Assembly (NCBI RefSeq): GCF_001547895.1
Contig: NZ_AP014627.1
Location: forward strand, 6,078,001-6,142,000
Direction: 5' to 3'
Length of the DNA: 64,000 bases
Source: Pseudomonas sp. Os17
GTDB lineage: Bacteria > Pseudomonadota > Gammaproteobacteria > Pseudomonadales > Pseudomonadaceae
Part shown: piece by piece, positions 55,032 to 62,345 of the stretch
Position numbering within the stretch: the first letter of the stretch is position 1
How the letters are laid out: each line of letters starts with the position of its first letter
Translations under genes and position numbers: made by a program
The notes under the pieces: generated by a model
What the model was told of the DNA's origin: nothing
What the model saw: only the letters and a program-made list of their open reading frames with translations
The model's database searches: none

Positions 55032-55973
55032 ATGAACGCCAATCCACTCAAGCGCCTGCTGCTGGCCGCCACCCTGCTGTGCGCCAGCCAGGCATCCTGG
55101 GCCCAGGAATACCCCGATAACGTCTACTTCAACATGGGCGTGCACAACAACAAGGGCTGCGACGCCAAGACCAACAACTGCATCGCCAAGCGCCACCCGG
55201 GCGATCCGGCCGATCCGCTCTACCCGGCGACCTGGGTCAGCGACTGGACCATGTACCGGGTCACCGCCCACTACAAGAACAACCCGCCGCCCTACAGCAG
55301 CCCGCCCAGCACCCTCAAGCCTGCCGACTACACCGTGTCCCAGGGCACCAGCTACTACGACAACGACTATGTGCCGGCCGACGGCGACGGTTCCGGGGCG
55401 ATGATGGAGCACTACGAGAAGTACTGCCTGCCGATCTTCCCGATCAAGAACAACAACTACACCTGCTCCTTCGTCTCCCTGGGCAACAAGGCCTACTTCC
55501 TCACCTACCCCGAGGATCGGCCCAAGGACATGCCGGCCTGCTGCATGTTCTCGCCGATGAACCACCCGCCACGCCGCGACTTCATCAAGCACCTGCCCTA
55601 CAGCGCCGCCCGCAGCCAGCACCTGGACGGCAGCGTGCAGGCCTACGCCCTGGAGATTCCGGTCAAGCCGAGTCCGATTCTGTTCGGCTACGCCTTCTAC
55701 AAGCAGGCCACCAGCGACGGCCAGGGCCAGCCGCCCTATCAGCATCCGCAGTCGTTCTACTTCTCCGGCGATGCCAGCGTCGCCAATGCACCGATCGTCA
55801 GCCAGAACTATCGCAACTGGCGCAACGAGAAGCCGGACCCGGCCAAGACCTGGGACCAGGTGGCGAAGATGTGCCCGGCCAACCCACCGGACTGCCAGCT
55901 CTTCAACCCGCCACCCTCGTTGAAAAACGGTGCCCGGCCGCAGTGGAACCAACTCTCGCCCACCCCGCAGTGA
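55032..55973 (+). CDS. Secreted cysteine-rich protein of unknown function
   Basis: 313 residues with AGGAG upstream and the signal peptide MNANPLKRLLLAATLLCASQASWA. The mature part contains eight cysteines (GCDAKTNNC, KYCLP, YTCSF, ACCM, KMCPANPPDC), enough for four disulfides, and is rich in Pro, Tyr, Asn and Asp. DGDGSGAMMEHYEKYC could bind calcium. No CxxCH heme motif. I do not recognise a family. It lies 13 bases before the second cytochrome-like gene and is conserved in position between the two cytochrome/VioB-like pairs, so it probably acts with them in the periplasm. Confidence 0.75.
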   Translation: MNANPLKRLLLAATLLCASQASWAQEYPDNVYFNMGVHNNKGCDAKTNNCIAKRHPGDPADPLYPATWVSDWTMYRVTAHYKNNPPPYSSPPSTLKPADYTVSQGTSYYDNDYVPADGDGSGAMMEHYEKYCLPIFPIKNNNYTCSFVSLGNKAYFLTYPEDRPKDMPACCMFSPMNHPPRRDFIKHLPYSAARSQHLDGSVQAYALEIPVKPSPILFGYAFYKQATSDGQGQPPYQHPQSFYFSGDASVANAPIVSQNYRNWRNEKPDPAKTWDQVAKMCPANPPDCQLFNPPPSLKNGARPQWNQLSPTPQ

Positions 55974-55986
55974 CAGGAGCCGCGCC

Positions 55987-57273
55987 ATGAACCATTGGAA
56001 CCGTTGCACCGCCCTGTTGCTGCTCGGCCTCGGCAGCCTGCCGGCCCATGCCCTGCAGCCCAGCGCGCCCGGACCGCAGACCACTTGCCCACCCAGCGCC
56101 GTGGTGCCTGCGGCCGGCGCCTCGCAAGCAGCCTTCGATCAATACAGCTGGCAGATGTTCATCAACCTGAACTGGCCGGCCAAGGCCGGGCAGCGCGGGG
56201 TGGCCGATTGCAGCAAGTCCCTGGGCAGCCCGGGCAATACCGTGTGGCAGACCTACAAGAGCGTCAGCGAAACCTTTCTGCCCGGGGCCAAGAACCCGGG
56301 CCCCTGGAACTCGCAACTGCCGCGCAGGAACCTCAGCCTGATCAACATCGCCGCGCTCAAGAACACCCAGGTGGTGCAGTCGGACAACCAGGCCGTGGGC
56401 GGCTGGCTGATCGATCAGCGCGGCAACCCGACCTACTACGACATCGCCGCCAACGAGGTGTCCTACAACTACATCGTCGCCAACGACTTCTACAACGCGG
56501 CGATCGTCGATGCCGCGCAGAACATCAACTTTCCCAGCAACGCCAGCGAGATCAAGGCCAGCTGGCGCATCCTCACCAGCGCCGACGACAGCCGCCGCTA
56601 CCTGACGATGAAAGCCCTGGTGACGAAGTTCGACAGCCAGGGACGGCCCAACGGCACCAAGACCGCCAACCTGGGGCTGGTGGGGCTGCACATCATCAGC
56701 AAGGTGGAGGGCTTCCCGCAGTGGATCTGGTCGACCTTCGAGCAGGTCGACAACGTGCCTCCCAAGGCCAGGATCGAGGGCAAGTGGGTGGACCAGCCGG
56801 TCTCGGGGATCTTCTACTCCTACTTCAACGCCAAGGCCCCCGCCGACCGCCTCAACCAATCCCCCTGCCTGTGGCAGCAGCAGGCCGGGAAAATGGTCTG
56901 CACGCCCAAACCCGGCACCAGCTTCAGCACCCCGGACCCGCTGAACCGGGTCACCCCGATCGCCGACGCGACCCAGCAGATCAATACCCAGTACCAGGGC
57001 AATCCGCAGGTACAGCAGAGCGTGTTCAAGTACTACCAGTTGATCACCACCCAACGCCCCCAGTCGCCGGACAATCCGGGCAACCCGCTGGGGCAGCCAA
57101 TGCCATCGCTGTCGGCCAACGTCACCATGGAGAGCTACATCCAGCCCAACAGCAGTTGCATGAACTGTCACTCCATGGCGACACCGCTCAACAGCCAGTA
57201 CAAGAGCGACTTCTCCTTCCTGTTCAGATTCGCCCATGCCCCCGTCACCAGCGTCGCCAAGGATAAGGAATAG
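55987..57273 (+). CDS. Secreted mono-heme cytochrome-c-like protein, paralogue B
   Basis: 428 residues from the ATG at 55987 (MNHWNRCTALLLLGLGSLPA), signal peptide ending at AHA. A heme-binding CMNCH (Cys391, Cys394, His395) lies near the C-terminus in NSSCMNCHSMAT. It is a paralogue of the 51337-52524 product: EVSYNYIVANDFYNAAIVDA corresponds to TFNYIVANKVYNRDG, LVGLHIISKVEGFPQWIWST to LSGMHVINKLTPDWVWTT, and the CxxCHS(T/M)A motif is shared. Mature length differs because of insertions in the middle. The next gene starts after 3 bases. Confidence 0.8.
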   Translation: MNHWNRCTALLLLGLGSLPAHALQPSAPGPQTTCPPSAVVPAAGASQAAFDQYSWQMFINLNWPAKAGQRGVADCSKSLGSPGNTVWQTYKSVSETFLPGAKNPGPWNSQLPRRNLSLINIAALKNTQVVQSDNQAVGGWLIDQRGNPTYYDIAANEVSYNYIVANDFYNAAIVDAAQNINFPSNASEIKASWRILTSADDSRRYLTMKALVTKFDSQGRPNGTKTANLGLVGLHIISKVEGFPQWIWSTFEQVDNVPPKARIEGKWVDQPVSGIFYSYFNAKAPADRLNQSPCLWQQQAGKMVCTPKPGTSFSTPDPLNRVTPIADATQQINTQYQGNPQVQQSVFKYYQLITTQRPQSPDNPGNPLGQPMPSLSANVTMESYIQPNSSCMNCHSMATPLNSQYKSDFSFLFRFAHAPVTSVAKDKE

Positions 57274-57276
57274 ACC

Positions 57277-59103
57277 ATGAGCATATTGAACGGACCCCGA
57301 CTGAACTTCTGGGGCGGCATCTCCACCGACGTCAGCGTGCCGAACAACTCGCCAACCCTGCCCGATGGCATCGAATCGTCCCTGGACCTGTTCGACCTCA
57401 CCACCTCCACCGTGGCGGAACAGGCCCGGACCTACAGCGATGACAAGCTGTTTGAATTGATCAACGCCCCGGACCCCAGGATCGATTCCGACAGCCGCTA
57501 CACCGCCGGCGGCTGGAACCACTACGGCGAACACGTGGTGACCCTGCACAACGCACTGATCAGTTCCCAGGGCACCCCGGGGCACATTGCGCTGGAAGGG
57601 GATCTGGTGGGCCAGCCGGTGTACCTGCTGGGATCGGTGACGCCAGGCACCGGACAAGGTCCGTATTCCGGCCCGATGATGGTCGACCTGGATCCCACGG
57701 CAACCACCACCACCCAGATCTTTGTCGGCGGCTTGCAGATCGGCGGCAGCGACAGTCCCCAACTGTTGATCCGCTGGAACGCGGTCTGCAGCAGTTTTGA
57801 TGTCAACACTCGAGTCCTGGAGCCCGGGAAGATGGATTCCCCCGGCTCCTTTCACGGCAGCGGCACCTTTCAACTGACGTTCCCCCTGAGCAGCATCGTC
57901 AGCTACAACAAGGACAGCGCCGGGCTCAAGGCCTTGATCGAAGCGCCCAACGCCACCGGGATCGTGCTGCGTTTCGTGATGTTCGAAATGTGCCCGACCC
58001 TGACCACCGAGCAACTGAACGCGGATTACGCCGCCAACCAGTTCAGCCCCAACCCGAGCATCGGCCGGGTCATCGGCACCCTGGCCACGGCCTACGCCGA
58101 TGAACCGCAGATCTGCCCGCCGGGCCGCCAGATCATCAACGCCGACGAGGACCTGAACATCACCAGCGTCGCCTACGCCGAGGTGGCCAACGGGCTATTG
58201 AGCATCGACATGGTCAACCTGATCCCCAAGCAGAGGTTCAGGGCCGTGCGTGACGATATCACCAGCCCCATCGGCCCCAACGCCGACTACGGGACCGTCA
58301 CCATCGCCGCGGGCACGAGCGCCCTGGCGAGCTTCGAGCCCAGCGCCCCGATCCTGCAGGACTACTACCGCTACGGCGGCATCATCGACGTGCCCCTGGA
58401 CACCGCCCAGACCCAACTGGTGCAGAGCACGCCCCTGTGCATCAGCGCTCCCGGGAGTGCCCGCAATCCAGCCCTATCGGCCCCGGAGTGCCCGTACCGG
58501 GTCTACAGCGATCAGCGCAACACCTACCTCGACCCGGACAGCCCCGGCGTGCAGGTCACCTTGCAAGTCCGTTACCTGGGAGCCCCGGTGCAGCAGGATA
58601 CGCTGATCCGCATTCAGGCCTCGGCGACCTCGGTCTATCAGGCCCTGCGCTACTGGGACTTCCTGGAGCTGCCGAGCGCGATCACCGTGACCGCCGGCCA
58701 GCCTTCGGCGAGCTTCAGCGTCGTCCCCGTCGCCGGGTCCAGGACTCAGGCCGGCTTCACCACCCTGACCTACAGCATCGGCGGCAATCCCCTGACCCAA
58801 AGCTTCAGCAACTTTCGCAAATATGCCTGGAGCGACTTCGGCATTCCCGCCGGCAGCATCGTCACCTGGGAACAGGCGTATCAAAACGTGCTGCGCTTCC
58901 ATTACCTGGCCTTCCCTGCCATGTCGCGCTACATCCAGCTCAACCAGCCCGACGCGGTCATGGGCTACAAGCAGGCGATCCTGGCCCGGATATCGCCCGA
59001 GTATCAGAACACCACCTTGTACATGTCGGTGGTGCGCTCGATGTCGCCGAGCCAGCGCGCCCTGCTGACGGCCTATCTCAATGGCACCCCCTGGCAGCCT
59101 TGA
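57277..59103 (+). CDS. VioB/RebD N-terminal-domain-like protein, second paralogue
   Basis: 608 residues, ATG three bases after the cytochrome stop, with AAGGA. MSILNGPRLNFWGGISTDVS matches the VioB/RebD N-terminal signature MSILDFPRIHFxG. The C-terminal part, LRFHYLAFPAMSRYIQLNQP and EYQNTTLYMSVVRSMSPSQR, has the same order as in VioB (AYYELVYPFMSDKVFSLADR, NKSYYMPSTRELSAPKAR) and in the 809-residue paralogue at 52536-54965. It stops where the ferritin-like domain of VioB would begin. No signal peptide. Paralogue pairing with a cytochrome-like gene argues for a shared redox role. Function inferred. Confidence 0.78.
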   Translation: MSILNGPRLNFWGGISTDVSVPNNSPTLPDGIESSLDLFDLTTSTVAEQARTYSDDKLFELINAPDPRIDSDSRYTAGGWNHYGEHVVTLHNALISSQGTPGHIALEGDLVGQPVYLLGSVTPGTGQGPYSGPMMVDLDPTATTTTQIFVGGLQIGGSDSPQLLIRWNAVCSSFDVNTRVLEPGKMDSPGSFHGSGTFQLTFPLSSIVSYNKDSAGLKALIEAPNATGIVLRFVMFEMCPTLTTEQLNADYAANQFSPNPSIGRVIGTLATAYADEPQICPPGRQIINADEDLNITSVAYAEVANGLLSIDMVNLIPKQRFRAVRDDITSPIGPNADYGTVTIAAGTSALASFEPSAPILQDYYRYGGIIDVPLDTAQTQLVQSTPLCISAPGSARNPALSAPECPYRVYSDQRNTYLDPDSPGVQVTLQVRYLGAPVQQDTLIRIQASATSVYQALRYWDFLELPSAITVTAGQPSASFSVVPVAGSRTQAGFTTLTYSIGGNPLTQSFSNFRKYAWSDFGIPAGSIVTWEQAYQNVLRFHYLAFPAMSRYIQLNQPDAVMGYKQAILARISPEYQNTTLYMSVVRSMSPSQRALLTAYLNGTPWQP

Positions 59104-59117
59104 ACAAGGAGACGATC

Positions 59118-60170
59118 ATGCCCGTTGCTTTACTCATTCCCGCCCAGCCGCAACGGCTGTCGTGCCCAAGCAGCATCATCGCCGAGGGGCTGTTGAACCC
59201 TCGCGGTATCTGCGTGGAAGACGATGGCAGCCTGCTGCTGGTGGAGGCTGGCTCAGGCCTGCCGGACCAGGCATTCAGTGGTCGCATCAGTCGCCTGCGA
59301 CCTGATCCCCAGGCCCCCGGCGCCTACTTGCCGCCCGAGGTCCTGGCCGAGGGCTTTCGCTCGATGAACATGCAGGCGCGGATGCTGCGCGACGAGATCA
59401 TGGGGTTGTCGGACATCGCCTTCGGTGCCGGCCGCTACCTGGCCAGCCAGACCGATTACGTGGCCGGCTCCAAACTGCTGGACCTGCAATACCGCCCGCC
59501 CGAGCCGGTGTTTCACAGCCGCGGCAACCTCAATTCGTTGTGCTATCACCCCTCGCGTCACAGCTGGCTGGCGGTCAAGCCCGATACCAACCAGCTGGTG
59601 GAGTTCACCGAGGACGGCGAACAGGTGCTGGCCCAGTTGCCCGATCTGGATCAGGGCCAGGAAGCGGTCCCCGTGACCCTGGTCCACGAAGCGCAGACCG
59701 ATGCGGTGCTGATCAGCCTGTTCTCCGGAGAATTGCATCGCGATCCGGCGCGCAAGGGCATCGACTTCGCCGACAAGGCCGGCCAGGTGATTCGGGTCTG
59801 GCCCGCCAGCGGCAGGATCGAGGTGCTGATTCGCGGGCTGCAACTGCCCACCGGACTGGCGCTGGACCCGCAGGGACGGATTCTGGTGCTGGAACTGTGC
59901 GACCGGCTGTTGCAACCCCTGCAGCCCGACTGGTCCGGCGAGACCTTGCACGGCGGCTTTGCCCGATTCAGCGGACGCCTGCTGCGCTGCGACCTGCAGC
60001 AACGCTCGGTGCAGGTACTGGCCCAGGGCCTGGATACGCCGTCCAACCTGTGCTGCGTGGCGAATGCCGTGCTGGTGAGCGAAGGCATGGGCCTGAGCGG
60101 ACGCCCGATTCCCACGGCGGATCAGCAGGTGGTGGCCCTGAGCGGGCGCTTGCGCCGGGTGCAGCCATGA
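59118..60170 (+). CDS. SMP-30/NHL-type beta-propeller protein (ScyD/ScyE-like)
   Basis: 350 residues with AAGGAGA upstream of the ATG at 59118. The repeated blades LLNPRGICVEDDGSLLLVEA, LPTGLALDPQGRILVLELCD and LDTPSNLCCVANAVLVSEG resemble NHL/gluconolactonase-like propellers. No signal peptide, although the N-terminal MPVALLIPAQPQ is weakly hydrophobic. Propellers of this kind (ScyD/ScyE/ScyF) accompany scytonemin genes beside ebo clusters in cyanobacteria. It is the last gene of the plus-strand unit; a terminator follows 25 bases on. Confidence 0.72.
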   Translation: MPVALLIPAQPQRLSCPSSIIAEGLLNPRGICVEDDGSLLLVEAGSGLPDQAFSGRISRLRPDPQAPGAYLPPEVLAEGFRSMNMQARMLRDEIMGLSDIAFGAGRYLASQTDYVAGSKLLDLQYRPPEPVFHSRGNLNSLCYHPSRHSWLAVKPDTNQLVEFTEDGEQVLAQLPDLDQGQEAVPVTLVHEAQTDAVLISLFSGELHRDPARKGIDFADKAGQVIRVWPASGRIEVLIRGLQLPTGLALDPQGRILVLELCDRLLQPLQPDWSGETLHGGFARFSGRLLRCDLQQRSVQVLAQGLDTPSNLCCVANAVLVSEGMGLSGRPIPTADQQVVALSGRLRRVQP

Positions 60171-60194
60171 GCCTGCGCCTGATCAGCCAGGCAT

Positions 60195-60223
60195 AAAAAA
60201 GGGGCCCTGCAGGGCCCCTTTTT
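60195..60223. terminator. Bidirectional Rho-independent terminator after the ebo/VioB-like unit
   Basis: Six A (60195-60200), the palindrome GGGGCCCTGCAGGGCCCC (60201-60218) and five T (60219-60223). It ends the 16-kb plus-strand unit and also the convergent ssb gene on the minus strand. Confidence 0.92.
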
Positions 60224-60253
60224 CATCGGTGCTGAACGCTGAAAAGCGGTGGT

Positions 60254-60763
60254 TCAGAACGGAATATCGTCATCGAAGCTGTCGAAGTCCGGTGCCGGCT
60301 GCGGAGCGGCCTGCTGTGGTGCCGGACGCGACTCACGCTGCGGTTGCGGCGCAGGACGGGACTGCTGAGGACGCGGTGCCGAGTTGGACATGCCGCCCTG
60401 GCCCTGCTGGTCGCCCTGTGGACGGCCGCCCAGCAGCTGCATGGTGCCCTGCATGTCGACAATGATCTCGGTGGTGTAGCGCTTGATACCGTCTTTTTCC
60501 CACTCGCGGGTCTGCAGCTTGCCTTCGATGTAGACCTGCGAACCTTTGCGCAGGTACTCGCCGGCGATCTCGGCCACCTTGCCGAACATCGACACACGGT
60601 GCCATTCGGTGCGCTCGACCTTCTGACCGGTCTGCTTGTCGGTCCACTGCTCGCTGGTGGCCAGACTCAGGTTGGTCACGGCGTTACCGTTGGGCAGGTA
60701 GCGAACTTCGGGATCCTGGCCGCAAGTGCCGACCAATATGACTTTGTTAACCCCACGGGCCAT
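60254..60763 (-). CDS. ssb: Single-stranded DNA-binding protein
   Basis: 169 residues. The OB-fold occupies residues 1 to about 112 with [60 protein letters not shown] and [21 protein letters not shown] Gly/Gln/Pro/Arg/Ser-rich linker follows, then the acidic tip [10 protein letters not shown] used to recruit repair and replication proteins. Coupled to the upstream MFS gene by a 9-base gap, with GAG-containing leader; the neighbours MFS and uvrA are conserved in Pseudomonas. Confidence 0.97.
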   Translation of the reverse strand: MARGVNKVILVGTCGQDPEVRYLPNGNAVTNLSLATSEQWTDKQTGQKVERTEWHRVSMFGKVAEIAGEYLRKGSQVYIEGKLQTREWEKDGIKRYTTEIIVDMQGTMQLLGGRPQGDQQGQGGMSNSAPRPQQSRPAPQPQRESRPAPQQAAPQPAPDFDSFDDDIPF

Positions 60764-60772
60764 AACGTTCTC

Positions 60773-62167
60773 CTAGGCTTCGCGCGCCGACGGCGCTGGA
60801 TTGACCAGCTGCTCGAGGGTCGTGCGATCCAATAATTCGGTGTCCAATTTGATGTAAATGGCGGCTTCTTCGGCCACCACTACGGCATCTGTTACCCCAA
60901 CAACGGCCTTCAGGCGCTCGACCAGGCCGGCTTCGCGGATCGCTTCGGGCGATAACGGCAAGCGCAGGCTCGTCACATACGGGGGCTCGCGCATGGTAAC
61001 AGCAAAGGCCAGCCAGAGTGCAGCCAGACCTGCCCCTCCAAGGAACACAACCGACAAACCGCCATGCTGGAACAACCAGCCGCCGAGGATGCCGCCCAGT
61101 GCCGAACCGAGGAACTGGCTGGTGGAATACACCCCCATCGCCGTGCCCTTGCCGCCTGCTGGCGACACCTTGCTGATCAGCGACGGCAAGGACGCTTCCA
61201 GCAGGTTGAACGCGGTGAAGAACACCACGGTGCCGATCACCAACGCCCGCAAACTGTCGCCGAACTCCCAGAAGAATAGCTCGGTGAGCAGCAGCGTACT
61301 GACCGCGCCCAACAGAACTCGTTTCATTTTGCGTTTCTTCTCGCCGTAGATGATGAACGGGATCATGGCGAAGAAGGAGATCAGCAGTGCGGTGAGGTAC
61401 ACCCACCAATGCTGGTCTTTGGGCAAGCCGGCTTTTTCCACCAGCGCCAGGGGCAAGGCAACGAAGCTCGACATGAGCATCGCGTGCAACACGAAGATCC
61501 CCAGGTCCAGGCGCAGCAGGTCCGGATGCTTGAGGGTGGGAATCAGCGCCTGACGCGCCACTCCGGACTCGCGGTGCTGCAGGGGCCCGGTGGCGCGCGG
61601 CACCATGAAGGCAATGATCAGGATCCCCACCAGGGCCATGCCACCGGTGGCCAGGAACAGCCCGGACAAGCCGAAGCTGCGGGTCAGCAGCGGGCCGACC
61701 ACCATGGCGACGGCAAAGGAGACGCCGATGGTCATGCCGATCATGGCCATGGCCTTGGTCCGATGCTGTTCCCGGGTCAGGTCCGAGAGCAACGCCATCA
61801 CCGCTGCGGAAATCGCCCCGGCGCCCTGCAGGATCCGGCCGGCGATCACGCCCCAGATCGAGTCGGCATTAGCCGCCAGCACGCTGCCCAGGGCGAACAC
61901 GATCAGCCCCAGGTAGATCACCGGGCGGCGCCCGATGCGATCGGAAATGATCCCGAAGGGAATCTGGAAAATCGCCTGGGTCAGGCCATAGGCACCAATG
62001 GCCAGGCCGATCAGGGCCGGGGTCGCTCCTGCGAGATCCATTCCATAGGTTGCCAGGACCGGCAGTACCATAAACATGCCAAGCATACGGAAGGCGAACA
62101 CCAGGGCCAGGCCGCTTGCTGCGCGGGTCTCGCTGCCGCTCATGCGTTCGCTGTGGGGATCGTGCAT
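60773..62167 (-). CDS. MFS transporter with a C-terminal regulatory-type domain
   Basis: 464 residues; start at 62167 (MHDPHSERMSGSETRAASGL), though the ATG at 62143 is possible. Twelve membrane helices; the MFS signature GIISDRIGRRPVIYLGL and ILQGAGAISAAVMALLSDLT mark a drug-exporter-like protein. A soluble tail after about residue 395 (TSLRLPLSPEAIREAGLVER, LKAVVGVTDAVVVAEEAAIY, IKLDTELLDRTTLEQLV) looks like a ferredoxin-fold or ACT/HMA-type regulatory domain. The gene lies between uvrA (divergent, 178 bases) and ssb. Substrate unknown. Confidence 0.87.
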   Translation of the reverse strand: MHDPHSERMSGSETRAASGLALVFAFRMLGMFMVLPVLATYGMDLAGATPALIGLAIGAYGLTQAIFQIPFGIISDRIGRRPVIYLGLIVFALGSVLAANADSIWGVIAGRILQGAGAISAAVMALLSDLTREQHRTKAMAMIGMTIGVSFAVAMVVGPLLTRSFGLSGLFLATGGMALVGILIIAFMVPRATGPLQHRESGVARQALIPTLKHPDLLRLDLGIFVLHAMLMSSFVALPLALVEKAGLPKDQHWWVYLTALLISFFAMIPFIIYGEKKRKMKRVLLGAVSTLLLTELFFWEFGDSLRALVIGTVVFFTAFNLLEASLPSLISKVSPAGGKGTAMGVYSTSQFLGSALGGILGGWLFQHGGLSVVFLGGAGLAALWLAFAVTMREPPYVTSLRLPLSPEAIREAGLVERLKAVVGVTDAVVVAEEAAIYIKLDTELLDRTTLEQLVNPAPSAREA

Positions 62168-62345
62168 GGAAAAACCTCGTGTGAACCGGCGGCGATTCTA
62201 CCAGTCGGATCGGTAGAGGGGGTATATGGCGACGCTTTGCCGCGCAGCCCTGAGCGGCAACCGAAAAAGCCACGCACGATAGTGTGCATCCATCCAGTAT
62301 TTGGTTTTATACTCCTGCCTTTACGCCCGCCGATCGAGGCCACTT

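Noticed and set aside
52521..58014. Long minus-strand frames (1187 and 703 residues) opposite the VioB-like module
   Set aside because: Antisense to genes with signal peptides, heme motifs and ribosome sites; the products have biased composition and no domains.
62168..62345. LexA box upstream of uvrA
   Set aside because: No CTG-N10-CAG match; only a -10-like TATACT at 62309-62314 without a good -35.
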